The notes beneath the pieces are model-generated. The model was not told the DNA's origin and searched no databases. It was given only the letters and a program-made list of their open reading frames with translations. This document shows positions 9,901-24,900 of a DNA stretch of 38,208 nt, in pieces (within the stretch, counting starts at the first letter, position 1; every line of letters begins with the position of its first letter). Origin of the DNA: an uncultured Lachnospiraceae bacterium (GTDB taxonomy: Bacteria; Bacillota; Clostridia; Lachnospirales; Lachnospiraceae); contig CAMIYN010000018.1 of the NCBI GenBank assembly GCA_946403075.1, positions 1 through 38,208 on the forward strand, in the 5' to 3' direction. A program made the position numbers and the translations under genes.

Positions 9901-12900
9901 TTTTTCAATATAAACTTATATGGTAAATATTCAGGTTTTTTCTTGCCTTCCTCATCCTCACTCTCATATTTATTGATTAACTCATAAAAATATTTATGTA
10001 AGTCATTGTCGCATACTATGCTACCATCACCATTTCTGTTCACTATGTTATAATTTTTATAATCTACCGAATACGATTCCAACCCTTCCAATGGATTTAA
10101 CTTTGTTATAGGAGGATATGACAGCCCTTGACTTTTTTTAACGGTATATAGATAAGTAAAAGCTCCACCTGCTGCTTCATTAAAATCTATTCTGTGGTAG
10201 ACTTGATTCTTACTATCTACATAATATGGTCTTCTTACCACACTTCCTTTAACAGTCTTTTCAGTCCCATCAGCATCTATTACAAACAAATCAGGCTCAT
10301 CAGGCTGTTCATCCTCATCTTTCGATATCATCCCAATAAAATTTATAGCTTCATCTTCATTTGTTGTAGTTTTGTATCCTATATATACTTCTCGTGCAGA
10401 TCTCCAGTCCCCCCAACTAATACCTAAATGTTTCTTCTCTTTTCTTGCACCTTTATTAAAATCAAAATCAATAAATGTCCATCCTAGTCCTTCCATCTTT
10501 TTCTTAATTTTCTCTTTGCTTTCTAATCCTTCATTATCTTCGTTGGTATGGATTGCCGTTATTTCACTTATATATACAGGTCGTTTTATAAATTCTGGTC
10601 TCGCAACTATAAATTTTGCGGCACCTTCTATGCCAACATATCCACTAAAATATTCATCACCACTAAAAGACACCTTGTATCCTCTAAATACATATTCTTT
10701 TCTATACTCTTCAGTATCTACAATAATACCATCACTAGTAGGGAAATAATATTTATTTAGATTACCTTTTTCATCATACAAAGTTCTTAATACTCTCAAT
10801 TCCTGCCTAGAATTCATATCTTTATATCTACTAATTGGTTCATAAACTATGTTCTTCTTATCATCACTATAACCTTTTATAGTTTGGTCATTTTTTAATA
10901 TAACTACTCCCTCGTTATCTCCAAGTAAATGTGTGTTCTCTCTTACTACATCAGTCCACCAATAGTCACCAAACACTTTATCTTTTATAACATTTTTGCC
11001 TATTGGAGCCATTTTAAGATCTTTTAATTTTCCACAGCCCGAAAACATTTCTGATATATCACGAACTTTTGATAAATCCAAATCTGTATACCACTTCATA
11101 TATGGTTGTCCAGTGCTAGGATTTATAACTATTTGTCCCGTTTTATCATCTATACCTGGAGTTAGATCTCCAAAATCCACGGTTTCTAAATTTTCACAAC
11201 CCTTAAAGAATTCTCTCATATATCTAACTTGTGAGAAATCTAAATATGTAAGTCCTTTTACTTCTTTTAGTTTGGACATATCTTTGAAATATCCATTTGC
11301 ATTGGCAGGTAATGTGAGTTTGCTGCCTCCCTGTATATTAATCTGAATCGTTAGTCCATTTGTGTCTATTTTGTAAATATGAACTCCTTGTCGCAATTCA
11401 ATATGCTTTGAGTAAGTAGATGGTGCACTACTTTCATTAGTGAAATGTAAAAATGTTATATCCTTAACTTGATGTGATTCTAAAAAGTTACGAGATACTA
11501 GCTCTGATATTATTGTATCAACAGGTTGTGAATACTCATAAAGGAATTTAACTATCTCGGATGCTCCAGTCGCATTTGCTGTTCTCTTTTCTTTTACAAA
11601 TCCACTACTTACATACACTGTCTCCAAAGTATATGTATCTTTTAACATATTTGATACATTGGTGTCATTTGCGACTACCCAATTTGTCAAATATAATTTT
11701 TTAAGACTTGTACAACCCACAAACATTTGAGACATATTTTTTATATTTTTTGTGTTCATTGCATTTATGCCATCAATAGTTTCTAAACTATTACAATTTG
11801 CAAACATTCTCTCATAACTACCTTTTATATCCAAAGTATCAAGCCCTGATATCTCTACAAGGTTATACATATTTGCAAAATATTCAAACCCTGATTCTAT
11901 CTCTATATTTTTACCAGTAGTATTATTAATTACTACTTTTGTGCCATCTACATATGCAGTTATACCTTCTCCCAATTTATAACTCTTGCCAGTTGTATTT
12001 TCTGCATTATTTTCAAATGAGAGGCTCTGGATTTGTGAAGGGGCTATTCCCTTTATTTTTGCTATTAGATTTTTGTTATCATCACCACTAGTATCAACAT
12101 CTCCACTACTATCAACATCTCCAACTATCTCAAATATGACACTAGCTAAAGCCCCTGTAATATTATTATATGTCTCATTTTTTTCTTTTTCAAATTTAGG
12201 TGTGACAAGAACCTTTTCCAACTCATTTGTATCTCTAAGCATATAAGTCTTATCTACTCCCATATTAACTACAAAATTAGTGAGGTCAAGTTCTGTTAAT
12301 CGTTCAACACATCCATAAAACATCCCACTCATATTTGACACGATGCTTGTATCAAAGTTTGTTGGACTAGTATTAATAGATTTATCTGGATAATTAGCAG
12401 AGATTTTTTCTCCTGTAAAATCAATAATCTCCGCCATCATTACCCCTCTAAACATACCTGCCATATTTTTTACATTTCCCGTTTTAAAACCTGACAAATT
12501 GAAAATTCCTAAAGCTTCGCAACCCATAAACATATATGACATATCGACTACATTTGCTGTATTAAGTGTCACCACTCCATCTGGCACACTTGTATTAATC
12601 CCTGCAATTCCAGTTATGGTATTTAAATTGCTACATTTAGCAAACATATATGACATATCAGTTATTTTTTCGGTAGCCGTAAGTTTTGATAAACCTTCTA
12701 TTTTTGTCAAACTTGGATTATTATAAAACATATGACTTACAGTTTTTACATTAGACCAATCCAAAAGCTCAAGTCCTGTTATACTCTCCAATTTTTTCAT
12801 ATTAGCAAAATAATAACTTGAATCCTCTGGCAGAGCGAATTTTTCTCCATTTAACATTGATACTGTCATAGTAGTAGAGTTATTAAAAGTTTTATATGAA

Positions 12901-15900
12901 ATAGTTATATAATCTGACAAAGCTATTTTTTCATCTTGGTCATTTTTGTCATCTTCCACAAATTGAATTCTATTAATGTCGTTTGCAGTTATTCCTTTGA
13001 ACCTATCAACGAGTCTTGGAGTATATGATACTTTGGCAGTTTGATAATGCATATATATACTACTCTGACCTATGACAGAATCATTTAAATTTAAATCAGT
13101 ATTACTCTTAGGAGTATAATCAATAGGGAGATTACCAGTATACTCAGCTTTGGCTTTCACTGTTCTAAATTCATCATCTCTGTCGCTTTGTGTAAATTTG
13201 ATATTTTTAATAACACTCTTTTCGTCTGACCCATCTTTTTTATATACCAAAAACACTTTTTTAAAGGTATCTCCTTGGTTTTCTTTTTTTACACCTTCGT
13301 TAAAATCTATTATCTTATTATTAAAATCAGTAACCATAGTTGCATCTTGTGTAAAGTGAGAAAAATCTAATTGATCTGTTGGAACATCATTTTTAGCATA
13401 AAGTCCAGATATTTCACCTATTGCCTCTGATGAATTAGTAGTCCACTGACAACCAAGATATATTTCGGAATTATCCTCCCCACCATTGAGATTATCATTA
13501 ATTATGTCATATCCCTTTTCTTCAAATATTTTTTTTGCTGCACTATATGGCTTAACCACTGCTTTTATATCTTTTATATAATTATTTATTCTTTTATTTA
13601 TAAATTTTGTATTTTTATTTGCAGTAGTTTTCACGGTAGCTAATGAACTAGAAGCAAAACTATCACTATAATATACAGTTTCTAATTTATTTGTGCCTTT
13701 TAGCATATCACCAACTGTCATATATTCGTCTACATAAAAACTTGACAAGTCAAGTGTTACCAAACTTTCACAATCCTTAAACATACTCGATAGATTAGAA
13801 GCAGTCTTTGTTTGCATATACTCAATACCTACTATTTCATTCAATTTTTTACAATCATAAAACATTCCATCAAATGAACTGACACCACTTAAATCTATAC
13901 TGTTAGATTTACTATCTCTAAAAGTTACTTTTTCTAATGCTATGCAACCCTTAAACATCTCCCTTACTGATGCCAATTTTTTCACTTTCAACTTACTCAA
14001 ATCAATATTTTTTAAACTTGTATCATTAGAAAACATACCATCAAATTTATGCACATTTTCTAAATTTATATCACTAAGCCCACTGATTGATTCAAGCTTT
14101 GTCATATTCGCAAAAAACCCAGTAGAGTCATCTGGCAATTTCACCACTCTATCACTTTTTAAATGCACAGTTATATTGCCATTATCATTAGATACATTTA
14201 CACCATCCATTATGGTTATCCTTGCATCGTTGACTACATAATCGCCTGTAAATTTTATAGATTTTATATCTTCTTTTTTAATAGTAGAGGACAATTTATC
14301 AAATAAACTATCAAGGTAAATATCTGGATATATGAATTTAACTTCACTGCTACAACCTGTGGCATTACTTGACATCTTGTTCTTTTCAAATCCTTCACCT
14401 ACTATTACTTGTGTAAGTTTAGTTGTATCTTTTAACATATTAGTTGTATCTGTCTCATTAGTTATAGTAAAGCTTCCAAGGTCAATACTCTCAATCGCAC
14501 TGACTCCATAAAACATATATTTCATATTTTTGATTTTTGTAGTATCCATATCTGATAAATCAATATTTGTTAAAGATTCACAACCATTAAATAAATTTTC
14601 AAAGCTTTCTACTTCTTCAAGATTTATCAAATTAATGCCTTTTATTGTTTTTAATGATTTGCAGCCATTAAACATATTATCAATATTAGTTAATTTAGAA
14701 ACACTAAAACTTGTCACATCGATACTTTCTAGATTTTCACAGCCTTCAAACATCTGTGAAATATTTTTTACATTACTAACATCAATGACAGATATACCAT
14801 TTATTTCTTTTACTGATTTTAAATCTTTAAAAAATTTGGATGCATCTTTTGGCATAGCAAGACCTTTGTTATCTACATTTATTACGACCTCAGTGCCATT
14901 TACATATATTTCCAATAAACCACTTTCTATTTTTTCGCCACTTATGTTAGAACCATTTCTCATAAATGTAAGTTTTGTGATGTTTTCATAGTCTACCTTA
15001 TCACGGACAACACTAAGTGTTCCCTTCATATCCCCAAGTGTTGTAGTAGTGTATTTATATATGAAATTGACATCATCCAAAGCATTAGTTGCTTTTTGTT
15101 TTTCACTATTAAATGTGACATCTACAAAAACAAAATCAAGTAACTTGGTATCTTTTAGCATATTAGTAACAATAAAGTCAGGATAAACTACAAAATTTGA
15201 TAAATCCAATTTTTCTATTTTATAACAACCACTAAACATTTCTTCAGCAGTAGTTACAATACTTGTATTGAAACTCTCAAGTCCAGTTATAGTCTCTAAA
15301 CTCTCACAACCTTTAAACATAAAGCTCATATCTGTTACATTACTTGTGTCCAAGTTTTCTAGTCCTTTTACTTCTTTTACCTTTGTCATACCACTAAAAT
15401 ACTCTTTTGCACTTGCAGGAAGTTTTGCATTTACATCTACATCAATTTTTATAGTTACACTCTTTTTATTTATAAATGCATATATGCCTTTCCCCAAATA
15501 TACTGTATCTGCAATACTACTATTATCAGCATTGCCTTTTTCAAAAGATAGTGACTCTATTTCATTTTCTGGTATATTATTTTTTAATTTGTTCAAAAAT
15601 TTGTTTAACACTGTATCAAATGTCCGTCTTTTGAACTCTACTTCATCTGCTGCCCCAGTTTCCTTTTCTCTTTCTTCATCAAAACTATTTTTTACATTGA
15701 CAATATTTAAATTTGTAGTGCCACTAAGCATATCAGTTATTATAGTGTTACTTGATATGCTCCAGTTAGTCAAATCAAGCTCTGTTATGCTTTCTACACC
15801 CTTAAACATATTTTTCATAGTTGTTACTTTCAAAGTGTCAAAGTTATTAATCATACCACTAGTATTTAATAATTTACAACCCTCAAACATACTTTCCATA

Positions 15901-18900
15901 GTTTCTACATTGCTAGTATTAAAATCTTTAATATACTCTAGACTCTTTAAATTTTTACATCCATAAAACATCTTTGACATGTTAGATACTTTACTTGTAT
16001 CAAAAGTATCAAGTCCCAATACATTAATCAAACTTTCACAACCCTCAAACATACTTCCCATAGTTGTTACTTTTTGAACATTAAGTCCTGCCAAATCAAC
16101 ACTATTTAAACTTTTATTTCCTTTAAACATAGCAGAAATGTTTGTAAGTTCTGGTGGTCTTAATCCAGATAAAGATACCTGGAATAATTTTTCATCCCCT
16201 TCAAACATACCTTCCATACTTATCACATTAGATACATCTAAATTATATATTCCATCAATACTTTCAACTTTTTTCATCCCACTGAAATAGCTTGATATAC
16301 TAGTTGGGAATTTTGCATTTACATATTTTTTAATTCTCACCAATACTTTGGCACCATCCACATAGCAATCTACCCCATCAACAAGATTTTCTTTTTTGCC
16401 ACTCAATTCCTTATTGGTTTTTACAAAAGATAATTCTTGTATTTCTTCTACATTAATATTCTTTAATTTATCTACAAATTTTTGTAATACAACATTTTTA
16501 GCAAATTCTTTAAAGTTTACTTCACTAGAACATCCAGTAGCCCCTGCAGTTGCTTTTGCACTGCTAAAAGATTTTGCAACATACACAGTTTCTAAATTTG
16601 TAGTATCAGAAAACATATTAGATACAATAGTAGTAGTATTTACAGTCCAGCTTGACAAATAGATAGTAGTTATAGAACTTGCTCCTCTAAACATAGATTC
16701 CATTGTTTTCACATTTTCAGTGTCAAAGGTATCTACTTCCTTTTCCAAATTTAGTAAACTACATCCATCAAACATATAGCTCATATTCGTTACATTTTCT
16801 GTATTAAAGCCCTCAAGCCCTGTTATAGTTTCCAAATTGCTATTTCCACTAAACATATAGCTCATATTTGTAGTCTCACTTGTATCAAAATTTGATAATC
16901 CATTGATACTCTTAACACTTGTCATTCCAGCAAAATAGCCTGATAAATCTTCTGGTAATTTGGCATTTACATTATTTTTTATATGAACTACAACTTCATT
17001 GTTATTCACATAACAATTTATACCATTTGCAATCAAAAGTTTACTACCCTTTATGCCATCATTAATTTTTGTGAAAGTTAATTTTTCTATATTTTCTCTC
17101 TCTATCCCTATTTTGTCTATGAAATTTGTTATTTCCACATTGTGCATATATAGTTTAAATTCTATATCATCGTTTGCAGCAGAAGTAGCATCTTTTGTTC
17201 TCTTATTCTCAACAAAGCCCTCTCCTATATACACAGTTTTTAAATTTGTAGTCCCCGCAAATATTGATTTTATATCAGTGTCATCTGTTATAACCCAATT
17301 TGATATGTATAGCTCTTTTATATTTGCAACATTTTCAAACATATTGCTCATATCAGCGACTTTTGTAGTATCAAAACTATCAAATCCCTTTCCTTCTGTA
17401 AGGCTACTACAATCTTTAAACATCTTATTCATATTAGTTACATTTTCTGTATTAAAGCCCTCAAGCCCTGTTATAGTTTTCAAATTGCTATTTCCACTAA
17501 ACATCTCGCTCATATTTTTAGTCTCACTTGTATCAAAGTTAGATAATCCAACAATACTCTTAACCTGTGTCATATTAGCAAAATATTTTGAAGCATCAAT
17601 AGGGAGTTTTATATTTTTATTTACATCAATTTTTACTGTGACTACATTACCATTTACATAATAATCTACTCCCTCTACAATAGTTGTAGGCTTGCCTACA
17701 AACTCTTTATTCACTCTTGTGAAAATTAATTTTTCTATATTAGCCTTATTTATGCCATCCAATTTGTCAACAAAGCTATCAAGTGTTAAGTCTTCTGAAT
17801 TTTTTACAAACTCAACACTATTTTCACATCCAGTAACAATTTTTTTATTCTCAGGGAATGTAGCTCCTATATATACAGTTTGTAAATTTTTAGTATTTAA
17901 TAACATATTTGTTAAATCAGTATTTTCACTAAATACCCAATAATTTAGGTAGATTTCTTTAAAGCCTTCTGCACCAGCAAACATTTCCTTCATATTCATA
18001 ACATTTGTAGTATCAAAATTATCAAACATCTTGCCATCTGTAAGTTTTATACAACCATAAAACATCTTTTCCATATTTGTTACATTTTCTGTATTTAAAG
18101 CACCAATGTCAGTTATAGTCTCTAAATTGCCATTCCCACTAAACATCCCACTCATATTTGTCACATCACTCGTATCTAAATTTGATAGCCCCGAAATCCG
18201 TTGAACCTCTGTCATATTAGCAAAATAATTTGTCGCATCATTAGGTAGTTTTGCATTTATGTTGGTATTAATTCTAAGCCTTGCTACTTTTTTATCTATA
18301 AACCAAGTTACACCTTTTACAATTTCTTGCTTAGTTCCACTTAACTCTCCATCTGTTTTCACAATCATTAAACTCTCTATATTTGATCTATAAACTGCAC
18401 CTGGCAACTGGCCAAAAATATCACCAAGTGTTATATCATAAATTAATAATTTAAATTCTACACTATTTGATGCTTCCGTTGCCTTTGCAGTAGCCTTATT
18501 TTTAGAAAAATCAAGTCCTATATAGACAGTTTTTAATTCTGTAGTATTTAATAACATATTGGTTGTGACAGTATTATTTGATACAAACCAATTACTCAAA
18601 TAGAGTTCTGTTATGCTACTAACATTATTAAATGTATCCGCCATACTTTCAACATTTCCAGTATTAAATTTATCTATATCAACTATTTCAGTTAATTTGC
18701 TACAATTTTTAAATAAGCTACTCATATCAGTAACCTTTGATACATCAAAATTTGAAAAATCAACTCTTTCCAAATTTTTATTGCCATCAAACATCTGTGA
18801 AATATCTTTAAGTTTTTCTGATACAAAGCTAGACATATCTATATTTTTTAAGTTTTCATTACCTTTAAACATAGCCTTCATATTTGTCACATCACTCGTA

Positions 18901-21900
18901 TCCAAATTGTCTAACCCATTTATACTTTGAACCTGTGTCATATTAGCAAAATAATATGATGCATCAGCAGGAAGTTTTACATTTGTATTATCCCTGATAC
19001 AAACTGTTATATTTGTATTATTTACATAAAAATCTATCCATGGTGTGAAACTTTCTTTTTCTCCATCAAAAGGCTCTTCAGTTTTTACAAAAGTTAAAGT
19101 TTCAATTTCGTCTACCTTTATATTTTTTAAACTATCCACAAATTTATCTAATCTTATTTCCCTAGAATCATATCTCACATATTGAACATTATAATTTGTC
19201 CCTACTACTTTGGTTTCCTTTGACTTATCATAACCTTTTCCTATATGAATAGTTCGCAAAACTGATGAATAAGAAAACATATCAGTTGTAATAGTAGTAT
19301 TACTTACTGTCCAACAAGTGATATATATTGCATCTAATGCTTTCACTCCATAAAATGTTCTCTCCATATTTACAACTTTTGCTGTATCAAAGTTATTAAA
19401 TATTTTCCCATCAGTTATGGCATTACAATTATTAAACATATAACTCATATCTTTTACATTTGAAGTATTTAAATATTCAATCCCAATTATATTTTGTAAT
19501 TTTTTGCAACCACTGAAAACTGCTTGCATATTTTCTACATTTTTTGTATCTATGTTAGTCAAATCAACTGATACTAGCTCTTCATCCCCTTCAAACATTT
19601 GAGAAATATCTTTGAGATTTTGTGTAGTGAATCCGGACAAATCAATATTTTTCAACTTCACATCGCCTTTAAACATAGCCTTCATACTATTAACAGCACT
19701 CGCATCTAGCATAAATAATCTCTCAATGCTTTTTAAACTTTCCAATCCACTAAAATAACCTTCTGCATTACTTGGGAGTTTTGCATTAATGTTCCCTTTG
19801 ATTATCACTACTACTTCCTTATCATTTACATAATAGCCAATACCATTTGCGATATTAACTTTTTCATCAAAACTTCTATTAGACCTTCTAAATGTCAACT
19901 TTTCTATTGATTTTATACTTGATATATTATCTACAAATTTATTTAGTGTCACATCCTCAACATTTTTTATGTATTCATAGGCATCTTCTCTCTTACTATC
20001 AGCATATCCAGCACCTATGTATATAGTTTTTAGATTTTTAGCACCATCAAACATACTTTTTGTATTTGTTCTATCACTTACTGTCCAACCACTGATGTGA
20101 ATTTCAGTTAATTCCTCTGCAAGAGAAAACATACCTTCCATATTTGTGACTTCTGTTGTATCAAAATCATTAAACTTTTCGCCATCTTTTAATTTATAAC
20201 AACAACTAAACATATAACTCATATCTTTTACATTTGATGTGTCAAAAGTTTCAAGTCCATTAATAGTTTCCAAATTATCACAATTCGCAAACATATAATT
20301 CATATTTGTAGTCTCACTTGTATCCAAGTTGTCTAATCCTTCGATACTCTTAACACTAAACATATTAGAAAAGTAACCTGATGCATCAGTAGGTAGTTTT
20401 GCATTTAGAAAACTCCGTATCCTTACTGTTACTTCCTTGTCATTTACATAATAGTCCAATCCTACCTTAATTTTTTCTTTTATACCATCAAGTTCATTAT
20501 CAGTTTTTACAAAGGTCAATTTCTCTATTTCATCATATTTTATTTTTGATAATTTACTGATAAATTTTTCTACTATTATCTCTTGAAATGTCACAAAATT
20601 CACACGACTATTTTTTTGGTTGTATTGTGTTCTCGCTACTTCTCCAAAACCATTTCTCACATAGACAGTTTTTATATTTTTACCAAACATATTTGTTGTA
20701 TTTGTGTTTTCGGTCACAGTCCAATTAGTCAAATAAATTACAGAAATATTTGTAGTTGCAAACACATTTTGCATATTTGTGACTTTTGTTGTATCAAAAT
20801 TTTCAATCGCTTCAAATTCTTTTAATGTCTCGCAATAATAGAACATATGACTCATATTTGTTACATTTGATGTATCAAAAGATTCAAGCCCCTTGATATT
20901 TTCAAGCTTGCTACATCCTGCAAACATAAAACTCATATCAGTCACACTGCTTGTATTCATAGTTTCTAGTCCAACTATTTCTTTTAATTGTTGGCAACTA
21001 TCGAATAAATAGGACATATTTGTTACATTTGATGTATCAATCCCTGATATGTCAACTTTTTTTAGCGATTGACAATTATAAAATGCACGATTAATATCTA
21101 TTAATTTTTTTGGTCTAAATGAAGATATATCTATTTCTAACAATGCATTATCATCAAAGAACATCTCACCCATATTAGTTACATCACTTGCATCCAATAT
21201 AGATAAACCTTCAATGCTTTTAAGTTTGGTCATCCTACTAAAATAATTTCTTGCATCCGCAGGGAGTTTTGGATTTAAACGAACATCAACTCTAACTATC
21301 ACTTCATTTCCATTTACAAATGCATCTATTGTTCCACCATCACTATTTACAAGATTATCCTTTTTACCATTAAACATAGCATTTGTTCTCATGAAAGTTA
21401 ACTTTTCAATTTGTTCGGCTTTTATTGATAGCTCTTCATTAAACTTCCCTAATGTCACATCTTGCAACACAAGTTTAAATACTACTTCACTTGATACAGA
21501 AGTTTCACTAGTTGTCTTTTTTGTATTGTCAAAGCCACCGCCTACATAGACAGTTTTTAGATTTGTAGTATTTTTAAACATATCTGTTGTAATGATACTT
21601 CTATCTACAACCCAACTAGTTATATTTAAACTTTCCATACTACTCATACCACTAAACAATGCTTCCATTGTGTCAACTTTTGCAGTATCAAAATTAGCTA
21701 ATTCATTTCCAAATTTTAGACTATTACAGCCTTCAAACATATGACTCATATCTACTACATTTTCTGTATTAAAGGATTTAATGCCATCCAATGTTGTTAT
21801 ACTACTACAACTTGCAAACATATAAGACATATTTTTTACATTTTTAGTTATAAAGTTTTGTAATCCACTTATACTACTTAGTTTACTCAAACCATTAAAC

Positions 21901-24900
21901 ATATAACTCATATCTTTTGTATTCTCAGTTTTAAAACTTGCAAGCCCTATTATCTGTTCTAGGTTAGAACATTCATTAAACAACTTACTCATATTTGATA
22001 CTTTTGTAGTGTCAAGACCTGACACATTGATAGATTTTAATGCTACATCTTTACTAAACATTTCGCTAATGTCAGTGATGCCTACTGAATTCAAATTTTC
22101 TATACCTTCAATACTTTGGCAACTTTCCAATCCACTAAAATAACCTGCCGAATTAATTGGGAATCTTGCATTTATATTGGTATGTATTCTAATTGTCACT
22201 TCATTGTTATTTTCAAAACAATCTATGCCATATGCAAGATTTTTTATATTACCTGCAAAGTTTTCATTCGATTTTACAATAGTTAATTTTTGTATATTTT
22301 TTGCATTATTTAATTTCTCTACAAACTTCTCTAATGTCACATCAGTGATATATCTTTCTATTCTCACTGTGCTAGCTGCAGAAACCACCAAATTAGAAAA
22401 TTTAGTATCATCATAACCCCAACCTACATAGACAACTTCCAAATTGGTATTCCCTTCAAATAATCCACTTGTATTTGTCGTTGCACCAACTGTCCAGTTT
22501 GTTATGTATAAATTTTTAACTTTTGTCCCTGCAAATACTCTTTGGAAGTTTTCAACTCTTCTCGTATCAAATTTATCTACTGCTTTTTCTAGGTCAAGTG
22601 ATTCACAAGATTCAAACATATTGCTTAACCGAGTAACACTACTTGTATTTAAATCTTCTATTCCAGAAATATATTTTAGACTACTACACTGATAAAACAT
22701 AGCAGACATATTTTCAACTTTTCCTGTATCAATACTCTCAAGCCCATATATACTTTCTAAGTCAATACATCTAGCAAACATATAACTCATATTCAATACA
22801 TTGCTTGTATCCAATTCATCCAAACCAATTATTGACTTTAAGGCAGTACATCCATTAAACAATCCACTCATATCGGTGACATTTGATGTCTTAAAACTTG
22901 ATAGGTTGATTTTAGTAAGGTTTACATTATTTTGAAATACTTGCGACATATTTTTTAACATATTTGCTTGAGCAAACGAAGACAAATCTATCTCAATTAA
23001 CTCCCTATCGTTAGCAAACATTTCACTCATATTTTCCACTGCACTCAAATTCAAATAATTCAATCCCTCAATGTATTTAACTTTTGACATATCACTAAAA
23101 TATTTAGTTGAATTCGAAGGAAGTTTTGGAGTTACAGTTAATTTTATTCTAACTACTACTTCTTTTTCATTTACAAATGCATCTATTCCTCTATTATTAC
23201 CTGTTAGGTCTTGTTTGTCCCCATCAAAATCTCTATTAGTTTTTACAAAACTTAATTTTTCTATATCTTCCACTGAAATTTTATTGAGACTATCAACAAA
23301 TCTATTCAAGGTTACATTTTCTGAGTTTAACACTTTTATCTCTACATTTTCAGGAAGCACTCTTCTAAGCTCTGCAGCACAATTAGGGGCTGCCCCTACA
23401 TATATAGTTTCTAACTTTGTATCATATTGGAATGTATCTAAATCCATCACAATATTTTCAGTCCAACCAACAAGGTATAACTCCTTCATATTGGAATTTC
23501 CTCTAAACATTCCTTTTATTGGCTTAGTTATTTTTGTCATATTAAAGCTGCTAACTTGTTCTCCCCACTCCAAACTTTGGCAACCATCAAACATATATTC
23601 CATATTTTCTACATTTGAAGTATTAAAATTTTGAAGCCCATTAATTGTATTCAGAGCTTGGCAATTTGCAAACATATACGACATATCAGATACATTACTT
23701 GTATCAATACCAGATATATCAATATTCTCTAAATGTGTATTTCCATTAAACATAAAACTCATATCTGTCAATTTGTTAGGTCTAAATGTAGATAAATCAA
23801 TCTCTGTCAACTGTGTATTGCCATCAAACATAGAACTCATATTTTCTACATCTTCTGCCTTGAGATTTTGTAATCCTTCTATAGATCTAAGTCTTGTCAT
23901 ACCACTAAAATATCCTGAGGAATCCTCTGGAAGTTTTGCAATCACACCACTCACTATTCTCACAGTTACTTCACTACCATTTATGAAGGCAGTAGCCATT
24001 TGGTTAATATCGTATCTCGCACCTTGTATATTGCTCCCACCCTTTACAAAAGATAATTTCGTTATGTCTTTTTTATCTATTTTATCTATATCATCAAGAA
24101 ATTTGTCAAGTGTTATTTCAAAGCTATCTATGAATTCTGCATTGTTAGGTCGTTTAATTGTTGATCTCTTGCTTTCACTAAAATTTGGACCAACATATAC
24201 AGCTTTTAGCGATGTGCATCCTGCAAACATATTACTTGTTTGAGTATAAGTACGAACTGTCCAATTAGTCAAATACAATTCTTTTATACTACTTGCACCA
24301 TTAAAAATATAATTCATTTGTGAAACATTTGATGTGTCAAATTTATCAAGTTGCCTTTTTAATTCAAGTGAACTACAGTTACTGAACATATATGAAAAAT
24401 TACTTGCCTTACTTGTATCAAAAGTTTCCAAGCCTACTATTGTAGTCAAGTTTTTGCAGTTCTCAAACATTCTGCTAAAATTTGCAGTATTACTTGTATT
24501 CATACCTGATAAATTAATTTTTGTTATCTTTGTATTATTTCTAAACATTTGTGAAACATTATCAAGCGAGCCTGTCCTTATTCCAGATAAATCTATCTCC
24601 AATAATTCACTATTATTATAGAACATACTAGACATATTCTTTACATTATTCATATCAAGATTTGATAATCCCTCAATGTATTTAACTTTTTTCATATTGT
24701 AAAAAAAGTCAGATGAATCCTCTGGAAGTTTTATACTATCTTCGGTTTTGATACGAACCACTACTTCTTTTTCATTTATAAATGCATCAATTTTATCCAA
24801 TACAATATCTACTCTTTCTCCACTAAAACTCTCATTTGTTCTTTCAAAAGTTAATTTTTCTATTTCACCTCTTCCTATCCCTAATTTTGTAAAGAAATTC

